A DNA stretch of 16,244 bases from an uncultured Eubacteriales bacterium (GCA_900542935.1 UQPN01000032.1:1-16244); one strand, 5' to 3'. Positions 6,939 to 15,876 are shown, counted from the first letter of the stretch. The notes: generated by a model from the sequence alone, not told the origin. Program-made: numbers and translations.

Positions 6939-6967
6939 ATTGTACCACAAAGAAAAGAATATGTAAA
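6939..6967 (-). promoter_or_regulatory. Sigma-A type promoter of rpsO
   Basis: On the minus strand TTTACA (6967-6962) and TACAAT (6944-6939) are separated by 17 bases. The expected start of transcription is near 6932. Confidence 0.8.
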
Positions 6968-7084
6968 GTAAAACAGCCCCGTTTTTAAAAAATTCTTTCC
7001 CTTACGGCATCCGTTCGGAAACCGTCCGCTTCCGATACGATATTTCCCGCGCGGCGGCGATGAAAAGCAGTCGGGCGCGCCCGC

Positions 7085-8455
7085 TTAGCCTCTATCGAAA
7101 AATTCCGCCTTTTTCGCAATGATTTCGTCGATTTTTTCTATATACGTTTTCAGATCTTTCGGCGAAGCGTACCGCGTGATTTTCCCGTCCGAAAACGTTA
7201 CTTTTTTCGAAACGGCGTTCGCCCCGACGGCGATATTGTCCGCGATTTCTTCCATCACGTCTATGTTGTACACGCATTCCGCGCCTTTTTTCGCCCAGCC
7301 CACGTTCTCGTTGTTGCCCGCCTGATATTTCTGGCGGTACAGATAGTACGGGCGGTACCCGTTTTCGGGCAGCACCTGCCGCGATTTTTCCACCATTTCC
7401 GATACCACGGGCGCGTCTAAATAACTCGTTTCCTCTTTCAGCTTCGCCCCCGCTTTCAGGCACAGGCAATGCACCGTAATGTTTTCGGGCGCCAGCCCCG
7501 CCGCCGCTTCCAGCGATTTTTCGAAATCCGCAAGCGTTTCGTCCGCCAGCCCCGCGATTAAATCGAGATTTATTTCGAAATCGTATTTCGCGGACATCTC
7601 AAACGCCCGGTACACGTCCGCCGCCGTGTGTTTCCGCCCGATTTTCCGCAGCGTATCGTCCGAAAAGCTCTGCGGATTGATACAAATGCGCGTAACCCCG
7701 TGATCTTTTAAAAGCCGCAGCTTTTCCTCCGAAAACACGTCCGGTCTGCCCGCTTCCACCGTGTATTCGCACCCGTTTTCGCGCAGCTTGTCCACGGCGC
7801 AAAGCACCCGTTCCAGTTCCTCCGTTTCCACCGCAAACGGCGTTCCTCCCCCGATATACACGCTGCGCAGATTTTTGATAAGCGGCGCGCTCGCTTCGAT
7901 TTCTTTCGTCAGACAATCGAGATACGCGGGCAGAAACCCGCGCGTTTTATCGATGGGCGCGGTGATAAACGAGCAATATTCGCACTTGCTGGGGCAGAAC
8001 GGCAGCGAAACGAAATAATCGGCGTTTTTTTCGTCCTTTTCGTAAATTCCGCGCTGTGCTTCTAAAATTTTGCCCGTCAGCGCGGTATTTTCCGCCGATA
8101 CCCCCATAAATTCAAACAATTTAGAAAAATCCCGTCCCGCTTCTTTCTCGCGATAGGCAAGTTTCGTAGGGCGAATCCCCGTCAATGCGCCCCAGGGCAT
8201 CGTTTCGCCGTATTTTTCGCTTAAAATCCGGTACAACCTCAGCTTCGCAAACAGCTTTTCCTTGCGTTTGAACTCCAGTTCTCCCGAAAATTCCGCCCTG
8301 TCCTCGTATTCGTACTTCGCCCCGTCCACTTCGAACGCGTTTTTAAATACGCCGTTTTCGTAAGTAAACGAATGCGAAAGCGTTTCGGGGCGCGACTTGA
8401 AAAGCCGTGCCACGTCGTATAATTCGTTTTCGAGAAATGTACAATCCGTAACCAT
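7085..8455 (-). CDS. hemZ: HemZ-type radical SAM protein (coproporphyrinogen III dehydrogenase-like)
   Basis: The 456-residue product is a radical SAM enzyme related to oxygen-independent coproporphyrinogen III dehydrogenase. The [4Fe-4S]-binding CxxxCxxC motif is at Cys154, Cys158 and Cys161 (CPSKCEYC). The SAM-binding GGGTP follows at 202-206, and EAGRPD (234-239) and NPQS (260-263) are intact. The N-terminal part carries WGALTGIRPTKL (88-99), which marks HemZ and sets it apart from HemW/HemN. The C-terminal PYYLYRQK and NVGWAKKG blocks also fit HemZ. It is somewhat shorter than B. subtilis HemZ (about 500) because the N-terminal domain is compact. No other haem gene is in the window, so the physiological substrate is uncertain. 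The start at 8455 has only a modest AAGGG ribosome site. It is probably the last gene of the secD operon. I see no convincing terminator after it. Confidence 0.92.
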   Translation of the reverse strand: MVTDCTFLENELYDVARLFKSRPETLSHSFTYENGVFKNAFEVDGAKYEYEDRAEFSGELEFKRKEKLFAKLRLYRILSEKYGETMPWGALTGIRPTKLAYREKEAGRDFSKLFEFMGVSAENTALTGKILEAQRGIYEKDEKNADYFVSLPFCPSKCEYCSFITAPIDKTRGFLPAYLDCLTKEIEASAPLIKNLRSVYIGGGTPFAVETEELERVLCAVDKLRENGCEYTVEAGRPDVFSEEKLRLLKDHGVTRICINPQSFSDDTLRKIGRKHTAADVYRAFEMSAKYDFEINLDLIAGLADETLADFEKSLEAAAGLAPENITVHCLCLKAGAKLKEETSYLDAPVVSEMVEKSRQVLPENGYRPYYLYRQKYQAGNNENVGWAKKGAECVYNIDVMEEIADNIAVGANAVSKKVTFSDGKITRYASPKDLKTYIEKIDEIIAKKAEFFDRG

Positions 8456-8593
8456 TCTGTCCCTTTGCTCCGTCCTCTGCCCGCGTCGTTTTCATTTTTA
8501 CGCGGCTTTCCCGGCTTATTTCGCTTCCCGCAACGTCGCGGCAGCGCCCGCACGCCAAGGCGCCGCGCCGCAGGGCGAAACGCACATAAAAAA

Positions 8594-10774
8594 TCACGAA
8601 AGCGTCGTCAGACGGTTCACGTCGTAAATCCGCTTGTCCGAACGCAGTTTTTTAATCAGCAAATCCATCTCCGAAACGTCCGTCAGGCGGATGGAAGCTT
8701 CCAGCACGGCGTCGCGGTTTTTATCGATTCTGCCGTTCACCGAAGTAATCGAAAGTTTCATATCCGATACCACCAGCGAAAGCGCCGAAAGCGCCGCGCC
8801 CTGATCGGCGGCGCGGATAATAATGTTCGCGTTGTACAGCTGCTTTTCCGTGCCCTCTTTCCGCCATTCCGCGGGCAACAGCCGTCCGGGGTCGATGCCG
8901 CGCACGTTCGAACAGTCGGCGCGATGAATCACCACCCCTCTGCCGCGCGAAGTAAATCCTACGATTTTATCCCCCGGCACGGGCGAACAGCACCCCGCAA
9001 ACCGCACCAGCAGCCCCGATTGCCCGTTCACCAGCACCCCGCCGGGCGTACGGAGATTGCCGCCGCCCGCATGCACTTCGAAGGGCTTCGGCATCTCTTT
9101 TTTGTAAAAATCGATCAGCTTGTATAATACCTGCCCAACGGTAACGGAGCCGTACCCCACCGCCGCGTACATTTCGTCGGGCGAAGCAAACGAAAATCTG
9201 TCCGAAATTCTATTGAAGCTCTCTTCCGTAACCAGTTCCGAAAGGGTATACCCCTTCTTTTTCGCCTCGTCCTCCAGCTTCGCCTGCCCTTCGCGGATGT
9301 TGTCCTCTTTCAGCTCGTTCTTGTAAAACTGCTTGATTTTGGCTTTCGCGCCCGAAGATTTGATGAATTTCAGCCAGTCCCGCGAAGGACCTTTCGAATT
9401 CTGCGAAGTGATGATTTCCACCACGTCGCCCACCTGCAACTGTGTGGAAAGCGGCACGATTTTCGAATTGACGCGCGCGCCCGTGCAGCGGTTGCCCACC
9501 TCCGAATGGATGGCGTAGGCAAAATCCACGGGGGTAGCCCCCGGCGGAAGCGTAATCACCTTGCCGCGCGGCGTAAACACCAGCAGTTCCTCGCTGTACA
9601 ATTCGGTTTTCAACGCGTCCAGAAACTCGCGCGAATCTTTCAGCGTGCTCTGCCACTCCACCATTTCGCGCAGCCAGGTCAGGCGGCTTTCGAAATTCGT
9701 GTTCTGCTCCTGCGATTTTCCTTCTTTGTACTTCCAGTGCGCCGCAATACCGAATTCCGCCACGCGGTGCATCTCTTCCGTGCGTATCTGAATTTCAAAC
9801 GGCTGCCCGTACGACGTCATCACCGTGGTGTGCAACGACTGATACTTGTTCGGCTTCGGATTGGCGATATAATCCTTGATTCGCCCCGGCAGCGGCGTCC
9901 ACTTTTCGTGAATCGCGCCCAGCACGGTATAGCACTCCTTCACGTCCTTCACAATCACGCGCACGGCGGTTAAATCGTAAATCTGGTCGAACGTTTTTCC
10001 CTTGTTCTTCATCTTTTTGTAGATGGAATAAAAATGCTTGGGGCGCCCGAACACTTCCCCTTCGATGCCGTCCGCCTTCATCAGCTCTTTAATCTGCTCC
10101 ACGATGTCCGCCACAAACTGTCGCCGTTCGGAAAGTTTTTCGTTGATGTGCACCAGCAGATAGCGGTAAGCCTCGGGGTCGAGATATTTCAGGCACAAAT
10201 CTTCCAGTTCGCTCTTCACGTGCGAAATACCCAGTCTGCCCGCCAGCGGCGTATAAATTTCCAGCGTTTCGTGCGCCATCGCCTGCTGCCGTTCGGGCGA
10301 AAGGTAGGCAAGCGAACGCATGTTGTGCAGCCTGTCCGCAAGCTTGATGATAATCACGCGGATGTCTTTCGCCATCGCCACCACAATCTTGCGGAAGTTT
10401 TCCGCTTCTTCCTGCTCCTTGCTTTCGAAAACGATTTTATTCAGTTTGGTAACGCCCGCAACCAGCTCTTCCACTTCTTCGCCGAACTTTTCGCGGATAT
10501 CCTCTTCCGTCGCCGCGGTATCTTCCACCACGTCGTGCAGAAACGCCGCCGCCACCGTGGGCGCGTCCAGCCCCATATCCATCAGAATGTTCGCCACGGA
10601 GCACGGATGCACGAAATACGGCTCGCCCGAAGCGCGCTTCTGCCCCTCGTGCATTTTTTCCGCATAATCGTACGCTTCGGTTACCAGCTTTTTATCTTTT
10701 TCGTTTTCGTAAGTCGCGTCTATCTTCACGCGCGCCTCCGCCACCGCGTTTCCGCTCTTTCCGTCTGCGTCCAT
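8594..10774 (-). CDS. relA: Bifunctional (p)ppGpp synthetase/hydrolase, RelA/SpoT family
   Basis: The long Rel enzyme makes and degrades (p)ppGpp in the stringent response and senses ribosomes. The 726-residue protein has the complete order: HD hydrolase domain (about 35-190, with His56, His80-Asp81 and Asp147 in LADRLHN), synthetase domain (240-350, with GRPKHFYSIYKKM, Asp267 and EIQIRTEEMH), TGS domain (about 396-457, beginning LLVFTPRGKV), a helical region, a zinc-finger region with CCSPVPGDKI (595-604) and HRADC (617-621), and a C-terminal ACT domain. The intact HD motif argues for a bifunctional Rel over a synthetase-only RelA. The ATG at 10774 has GGAGGG just upstream with a short four-base gap. 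The next Met (41) would cut into the HD domain. It starts 37 bases after recJ ends, so the two are co-transcribed. Confidence 0.96.
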   Translation of the reverse strand: MDADGKSGNAVAEARVKIDATYENEKDKKLVTEAYDYAEKMHEGQKRASGEPYFVHPCSVANILMDMGLDAPTVAAAFLHDVVEDTAATEEDIREKFGEEVEELVAGVTKLNKIVFESKEQEEAENFRKIVVAMAKDIRVIIIKLADRLHNMRSLAYLSPERQQAMAHETLEIYTPLAGRLGISHVKSELEDLCLKYLDPEAYRYLLVHINEKLSERRQFVADIVEQIKELMKADGIEGEVFGRPKHFYSIYKKMKNKGKTFDQIYDLTAVRVIVKDVKECYTVLGAIHEKWTPLPGRIKDYIANPKPNKYQSLHTTVMTSYGQPFEIQIRTEEMHRVAEFGIAAHWKYKEGKSQEQNTNFESRLTWLREMVEWQSTLKDSREFLDALKTELYSEELLVFTPRGKVITLPPGATPVDFAYAIHSEVGNRCTGARVNSKIVPLSTQLQVGDVVEIITSQNSKGPSRDWLKFIKSSGAKAKIKQFYKNELKEDNIREGQAKLEDEAKKKGYTLSELVTEESFNRISDRFSFASPDEMYAAVGYGSVTVGQVLYKLIDFYKKEMPKPFEVHAGGGNLRTPGGVLVNGQSGLLVRFAGCCSPVPGDKIVGFTSRGRGVVIHRADCSNVRGIDPGRLLPAEWRKEGTEKQLYNANIIIRAADQGAALSALSLVVSDMKLSITSVNGRIDKNRDAVLEASIRLTDVSEMDLLIKKLRSDKRIYDVNRLTTLS

Positions 10775-10811
10775 ACTCCCTCCGTTTTTTAATCCGCTTT
10801 TTTTACGACCG

Positions 10812-13184
10812 TCAGTGTTTTTCCGTCAGCTTCCGCACCGTTTCATACAGCGCCGATTTCGAAAGATCCGTTTTCGCTCCTCTATACAGCGTGGGCGCGC
10901 CGAACGAAAAATCAAGAATACCCAATTCTTCGAATACCCGCGCCGCAAATAAAAATTCGTTTCTGTCCATGCCGAACGCGCCGCACTTTTCCGTCAGCGC
11001 CCGCGCGTTTTCGCCCTGCAGCACGCCCGCGTTGTTTTTCAGCGCCGTAAACATTTTCACCAGCTCCCCGCGCTCCGCGTTCAACCCTTCGAACAATCTC
11101 TTTCCGTTCACTTCCCGGTTATAATACGTTTTCTTTCCCTCGCCGTACGCCCCCGCAAACGCCACGGGCGTATCCAGATACACAATCGTTTCAAACCCGG
11201 ATAAATCGGTATCGGCAAACGGCGACAAAATCAGAACGTTCCCTACGTTTCTCGAAGAGGGATAAAACAACTCGCACGGCATGTCCGCAAGATACGGGTA
11301 CGCTTTCAGCACCGAGGAATCCGAAGCAAGCAGGCACAATCCCCAGTCGCTTTCTTTCCGTTTTTTCTCTATCAAATCCCGTACTTCTTCGCCTGAAAGC
11401 GCCTCGGGCGCATTTCTCTTTTCTTCCTCGTTTCCTTCTTTTTCGTGCGAAGCGGAAGAAAAATAAAACCCGTCGATCGCCGAAGAAAGCGCCGAAAAAT
11501 CGGTATCTCCGCCCGACCTTCCGTCGTAAGCGAAATCGCGGATAAACCCTTTCACGTATTGCTTTCCGCGGAACTCCGAAACGTTGATTTCGAACACGAA
11601 CGTCTTTTTCACGTCGCTGTCTATCAGCGGCAGATACTTCGCGCCCGAAAAATACACGAAATCGAGGTATTCGTTCTTCATGGAAAGGTGTGGCGAACCG
11701 GGCTTCATCGCCCGCGCGTTGCACTTGGTGCAGGTCAAAGAGAACAGCGGTTTTCTGTGCCCCACCCCGTACGGCTCCATCGCCGCCAGTTCCCGCACCA
11801 GTTTCGGCGAAAACGCGCCCGACATTTCTTCCGCCACGGGAATACGCGGCACGAAATCCTCGCGCGAATAATGCGCGCCCAGTTCCTTATCCAGCGCTTT
11901 TTCCAGTGCGGAAAAGTTTTCCGCCTTTAAATTCACGCCCGCCGCCTGCGCATGCCCGCCGAATTCTTCCAGAAGCGAAGAACACGCGCGCAAAGCGGTG
12001 TAAATGTTCACGTTTTCCACGCTTCGCGCGCTGCCCCGCAGCATATCTCCGCGCTGCACGAAAATCAGCGTGGGGCGGTTGTATTCCTCGGCGATTCTCG
12101 CCGCCACAATTCCAACGAAGCCCGCGTTCCAGTCGTCGCCCGTCAGCATAATCACGTGCGAATACGCGCCCTTTGCCGCCAGCGTCTGCTTCGCCGCCAG
12201 ATACAATTCGTCGCACTTTTTCTGTCGCTCCACGTTGTAAGCGCACAGCTTCGCCGCAATCTCCCGTTTTCGTTCCTCTTCTTCCGCGATAAACAGTTCG
12301 TACGCCGCGTTCGAATTTCCCATTCTCCCGGCAGCGTTCACCCGTGGCGCCAGCGTAAACGCAAGCGTCTGCGCCGTAATCTCGTCGCCCTGCTTCTCTT
12401 TCGTCCGCGCCAGAAGATAGGTAAAACACGAACGATGATCCGCGTTGAAAAGTTTCAGTCCTTCGGTTACGATGTCGCGGTTTTCACCGAGGAGCGGCAC
12501 GCTGTCCGCCACCGTGGCAAGCGCGGCAAAATCCAGAAGGTCGTATGCTTTTTCGCCGAGAAGCGAGCACGCAACCTTAAACGCCACGCCCGCGCCGCAA
12601 AGGTTGTCGTACGGGTAATCGTCCGCGTTTTTCGGATTGACAATCACGCAATCGGGCAGTTCTTCGGGCAGCTCGTGGTGGTCGGTTACAATCACTTCCG
12701 TCCCAAGCGATTTGGCGTATGCAACTTCGTCTTTGCACGAAACGCCGCAGTCCACCGTCATAAACAAATCGGGCACGCCCTCCGCAAAAATGCGGTCGAT
12801 TCCCGCGCGCGAAAGCCCGTACCCGTCCGAACGTTCGGGCACGTAAATTCTCGCCCGCACGCCGTATTCTTTCAGCGCGTAATACATAATGGCGGAAGAA
12901 CAAATCCCGTCGGCGTCGTAGTCCCCGAACACGGCGATTTCGCCGCCGCGCCCGCGCACTTCTTCAATCTTTTCCGCCAGCTCTTTCATGCCGCGCATCA
13001 GAAACGGCGATAAAAAATTCGCTTTTCCGGGATTCATGAAGCGGCGCACCTTTTCCGCCGTATCCACGCCGCGCGCAAACAGAATGTGCGCCGTGGTCTT
13101 TTCCAGCCCCGTCTCCGCCGCCAGCGCGTCCGCCAGATTCAGTTGTTCCTCCGAAAATTCGTATTCGGGAACGATTTCTTTCAA
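10812..13184 (-). CDS. recJ: Single-stranded-DNA-specific 5'-3' exonuclease RecJ
   Basis: RecJ degrades single-stranded DNA 5' to 3' in recombination and repair. The 790-residue protein matches the length of Firmicute RecJ. The DHH phosphoesterase motifs are present: GDYDADG (87-93), Asp145, the DHH triad (168-170), NPK (183-185), GAGVAFK (197-203) and ATVADSVPL (222-230). The DHHA1 half has RVNAAGRMG (281-289), the DDWNAGFVGI block (350-359) and GGHAQAAG (409-416). An OB-like segment and a long Firmicute-type C-terminal extension follow. Translation appears to begin at a TTG codon (13182-13184), because no ATG lies before residue 50 and AGAGG sits six bases upstream. In this transcript it follows secF after 111 bases that hold a strong hairpin, and precedes relA by 37 bases. 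Confidence 0.95.
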   Translation of the reverse strand: MKEIVPEYEFSEEQLNLADALAAETGLEKTTAHILFARGVDTAEKVRRFMNPGKANFLSPFLMRGMKELAEKIEEVRGRGGEIAVFGDYDADGICSSAIMYYALKEYGVRARIYVPERSDGYGLSRAGIDRIFAEGVPDLFMTVDCGVSCKDEVAYAKSLGTEVIVTDHHELPEELPDCVIVNPKNADDYPYDNLCGAGVAFKVACSLLGEKAYDLLDFAALATVADSVPLLGENRDIVTEGLKLFNADHRSCFTYLLARTKEKQGDEITAQTLAFTLAPRVNAAGRMGNSNAAYELFIAEEEERKREIAAKLCAYNVERQKKCDELYLAAKQTLAAKGAYSHVIMLTGDDWNAGFVGIVAARIAEEYNRPTLIFVQRGDMLRGSARSVENVNIYTALRACSSLLEEFGGHAQAAGVNLKAENFSALEKALDKELGAHYSREDFVPRIPVAEEMSGAFSPKLVRELAAMEPYGVGHRKPLFSLTCTKCNARAMKPGSPHLSMKNEYLDFVYFSGAKYLPLIDSDVKKTFVFEINVSEFRGKQYVKGFIRDFAYDGRSGGDTDFSALSSAIDGFYFSSASHEKEGNEEEKRNAPEALSGEEVRDLIEKKRKESDWGLCLLASDSSVLKAYPYLADMPCELFYPSSRNVGNVLILSPFADTDLSGFETIVYLDTPVAFAGAYGEGKKTYYNREVNGKRLFEGLNAERGELVKMFTALKNNAGVLQGENARALTEKCGAFGMDRNEFLFAARVFEELGILDFSFGAPTLYRGAKTDLSKSALYETVRKLTEKH

Positions 13185-13230
13185 TGTGTACCTCTTTTCT
13201 CTTCCGTTCCGCCTCTTTCCGTCTCTTTCT

Positions 13231-13269
13231 CAAAAGAACAAAGAGCGGGGGAAAAGCGTATTCCCCCGC
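13231..13269 (-). terminator. Terminator- or attenuator-like hairpin between secF and recJ
   Basis: GCGGGGGAA (13245-13253) and TTCCCCCGC (13261-13269) form a perfect 9-bp stem with a seven-base loop. On the minus strand it is followed by the T-rich run TCTTTGTTCTTTTG. It lies 26 bases after the secF stop. It could end part of the secDF transcripts or stabilise their 3' end, which would lower recJ-relA-hemZ expression. Confidence 0.65.
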
Positions 13270-13295
13270 ATCGAGCGCGTTTCAAGAACGTTTCT

Positions 13296-14354
13296 TCAGT
13301 TTGCGGTAGCTTCCGCTTCGTTCGAGTCCGTTCCGCCGTCTTTCTTCGCCTGTCCGTCCGCCGGCTTCGCGTTTTTCGTCTTTTTATAATCGTATCTGCG
13401 CTTTGCCGCGCGCTTCTTTTGTAACTTTTCGAAAATCGGCGGATAAACGGAAGGAAACAAGATTCCCGCCGTGAAGTACGCCGATACCAGCCCCAGAAGC
13501 GCAATCAACGAAAGCCATTGCACGGGAGAAATCCCCATGGCGCCGATCAGCACGATGCCCGCCGCCGTCGCGCACGTAGCAATCAGAAGCGGTTTTTCGG
13601 GCATCTCTTTCGCCACGATTTCCTTTGCGGAAAGCCCTTCGTTTTCCTCGTTCGTTTCCGCCTTGCGCATCTTACCCGCCACGGCTACGCCGTATACGGC
13701 GCCCAGCACGGTCGATAAAAACAACGCGTTCGCGCAGGTGGAAGAAACGGGCACGCGCACAATCACCGTCAGCGCCGTCGTCAGCGCAAGCGTAACCAGC
13801 GTAATCGCCGCGGCAATCACGCCGCCCGCAAGTTTATGCCTGATAGCAGTATACACAAATACGGCAACCAGCAACACGCCGCCCGCAATCGCCGCACGCA
13901 GAATAAAATGCGCCGAGCGCGCCGTATGCGGCACCGAAGAAGAAGCGCTCACCGAAACGAGGTCCTCGTCGATTCCGTTCAAAGCGCCGTTTTCGCCCGT
14001 CAGCTTCGCCGCCACTTCCGTGCGCAGTTCGTTCAGTTTCTCGTTCGAAAAATCGCCTTTGAACGAATACACAATCGTATAATCGTTCGCCGAAGCGCTG
14101 CGTTCCACTCTCTTGTAGCTTTCGTCAACGCTCTTATCCGAAAACACTTTCGCGCAAGCCGTCTCCACGGCGTTTACGCGCTCTTCCGAGTAATAGGAAT
14201 TCACGTGAATTTTCAGCGTTTTCTCGCTGCCGTATTCCGGCGCGGTATTCATCCCGAAAATCGCGGCAAGCACAATCCCCGCCACCAGAATCAAAAGCGC
14301 CACCGGCAGAAAAATTTTAAACTTTCCCGCAATTTTATTCGTAAACTTATTCAT
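13296..14354 (-). CDS. secF: Divergent SecF-like protein export membrane subunit
   Basis: SecF pairs with SecD to use the proton gradient to help complete Sec-dependent export. The 352-residue product has one N-terminal membrane helix (14-34), an external domain (about 36-145), then five helices at roughly 151-171, 176-200, 204-226, 254-274 and 280-302, the SecF topology. A Lys/Arg-rich cytoplasmic tail (309-352) follows. Sequence match is weak: the usual helix motif with Asp-Thr and FDRIRE is replaced by GAVYGVAVAGKMRK (218-231). The assignment rests on topology, length, the overlap with secD and the conserved neighbourhood. GGAGG (14368-14364) abuts an ATG at 14363 but is nine bases from the ATG at 14354, so 14354 is chosen. 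The gene overlaps the secD stop by eight bases, implying translational coupling. Confidence 0.78.
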   Translation of the reverse strand: MNKFTNKIAGKFKIFLPVALLILVAGIVLAAIFGMNTAPEYGSEKTLKIHVNSYYSEERVNAVETACAKVFSDKSVDESYKRVERSASANDYTIVYSFKGDFSNEKLNELRTEVAAKLTGENGALNGIDEDLVSVSASSSVPHTARSAHFILRAAIAGGVLLVAVFVYTAIRHKLAGGVIAAAITLVTLALTTALTVIVRVPVSSTCANALFLSTVLGAVYGVAVAGKMRKAETNEENEGLSAKEIVAKEMPEKPLLIATCATAAGIVLIGAMGISPVQWLSLIALLGLVSAYFTAGILFPSVYPPIFEKLQKKRAAKRRYDYKKTKNAKPADGQAKKDGGTDSNEAEATAN

Positions 14355-15843
14355 CGTCGTCATCCTCCCTCTTCAAGCGATAGAAGGCGTATTTATCCTT
14401 CGCCGCAGAGAACAACAAATAATTGATTACGCGCGTCCACAGCAGGCACACGAACGCAGCCGCCGCAAAGCAGATCACCGCCTGCGCCGCCACCGTGTTC
14501 AGAAGCGCCCCGCCGATCAGAAACGCCGCCGAACCAAGCACCGCCACAGCGCACACGTCCACGGACGGCGACAGCGTCTTTTTAAACGCGTTCTTCACGG
14601 CAGAAGCCACGGTTTTGCCCAGCGCCGCTTCCGCCTTGATTTTTTTGTATACGCGCGATTCCACGGCGAAAATCAACGCCAGTCCCGCCGCAAACAGCAA
14701 CGCGGAAACCGCCGAAATTTCAAACACCGCGTTCGTTACGTACGCGTAGAGAAACGCCACGATTAAAAAGTACGTCATCGTTCCGTACGCCATCGCCACG
14801 CCGTAGCCCTTGTACAAAATAATCGGCAGAATCACCGCAATCGCCAGCACGATCAGCGCGGCAACGTAAAGCATCGTCTTTCCGTTTCCGCCGTATACGG
14901 CTTCGTACGAAGAAATTTCCGTCTTGTCCGAATCGAACGAGTACCCGCTGTCGCCCTGCGCATAATGCAGCGCCGAATCCAGCGTCGCGGCAAGAATCTT
15001 GCCCGCCTCCTCGTATTTCAGCCCGATCGCCCAGGTGTTGCCGGAAAGATTTTCGAAGTTGGATCCGCTCGGCGAAAGCACCGTATCGTTGCCGATTTTC
15101 ACGGTAATCGTAGAAGTACCGGAAGCAAACGTTTTCAGAATGTCCGAACCCTTGTCGGTGGTTTTAATCTGCAGATACGCGCTCGAACCGGAAGTTTTCA
15201 CCTTGAACGATTTAAAGTAATCCGTGCCCTTTTCCAGCTTACCGGGGTAAGTATTCGTGCCGTCGGTAATCGTCAGCTCGCCCGTATACGCAAACGTCGT
15301 CAGCGCCGACGAAACGGTGGAGTTCACGCTCGATTTCGGAAGCTTCACTTCCAGCACGTAATCGTCCGCCACCGAAACGCAGACGGTGGAATACTGCATT
15401 CTTGCATAACGCGAAGCCACAAGATCCGCCGTTTCGTCAAACCAGGCTTTGAAAGCGTCGGTAACCGCATAACTGTCTCCGTTTTCGCCCGTAACGCGCC
15501 GCATCACTTTATCGTCCTCGTTTCTGGAAAGGTAAACGCCGCCGTGTTTTTCGTACGAATCCACGTACTCCTGCAGTTTTTCTTCGCCTTCCTGCTGCGA
15601 AATGGAACGGCAGTTGCTGTCGTATTCCGTAGCGGAAATCACGCCCGCGGGATAGTACCGCGCCACGTATCCGCCGCCCAGTTCCTCGTCGGTATCGTAC
15701 AGCGACACCACGGGATTCCACGTTTTCACCGAATCCTTTTTAAACACGGAAAGGTGAAACGACGGGAAAACCGCAACGGCGCACAATACAACGATCACGA
15801 TGGTAATTAAAGTAAGCAATACCACCGATTTCTTTTTGCCCAT
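14347..15843 (-). CDS. secD: Divergent SecD-like protein export membrane subunit
   Basis: SecD is the partner of SecF in the export motor. The 498-residue product has an N-terminal membrane helix (6-27), a large external region (about 30-320) and five C-terminal helices (about 324-344, 347-367, 373-395, 428-447 and 451-472), the SecD layout. Recognisable traces are ELGGGYV (54-60) in place of the usual D-L-x-G-G, a YEEAGKILAATL segment (277-288), and AVESRVYKKIKAE (393-405) aligned with the family AVDANxxIFERIKEE. The essential Asp is thus Glu395. The ATG at 15843 follows a perfect AGGAGG (15856-15851) by seven bases. It is first in the operon, with a promoter at 15929-15958. The acidic C-terminus (DDDDE) is encoded in the region that overlaps secF. 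Confidence 0.82.
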   Translation of the reverse strand: MGKKKSVVLLTLITIVIVVLCAVAVFPSFHLSVFKKDSVKTWNPVVSLYDTDEELGGGYVARYYPAGVISATEYDSNCRSISQQEGEEKLQEYVDSYEKHGGVYLSRNEDDKVMRRVTGENGDSYAVTDAFKAWFDETADLVASRYARMQYSTVCVSVADDYVLEVKLPKSSVNSTVSSALTTFAYTGELTITDGTNTYPGKLEKGTDYFKSFKVKTSGSSAYLQIKTTDKGSDILKTFASGTSTITVKIGNDTVLSPSGSNFENLSGNTWAIGLKYEEAGKILAATLDSALHYAQGDSGYSFDSDKTEISSYEAVYGGNGKTMLYVAALIVLAIAVILPIILYKGYGVAMAYGTMTYFLIVAFLYAYVTNAVFEISAVSALLFAAGLALIFAVESRVYKKIKAEAALGKTVASAVKNAFKKTLSPSVDVCAVAVLGSAAFLIGGALLNTVAAQAVICFAAAAFVCLLWTRVINYLLFSAAKDKYAFYRLKREDDDDE

Positions 15844-15876
15844 TGTAAAGCCTCCTGATAAAGCATTTCTTTCCTC

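Noticed and set aside
6481..6966. Plus-strand open frame spanning rpsO
   Set aside because: It crosses the repeat, a terminator, rpsO and its promoter; rpsO is unmistakable.
7072..7083. 12-bp perfect palindrome CGGGCGCGCCCG after hemZ as a terminator
   Set aside because: It lacks a loop and a following T-run on the minus strand; it looks like a chance GC-rich palindrome.
11952..13013. Long plus-strand open frame (353 codons) opposite recJ
   Set aside because: It is His/Arg-rich with no recognisable domain or ribosome site, and is the shadow of a well-conserved gene.
14965..15810. Long plus-strand open frame opposite secD
   Set aside because: Arg-rich antisense shadow with no start signal; secD has an excellent ribosome site and promoter.
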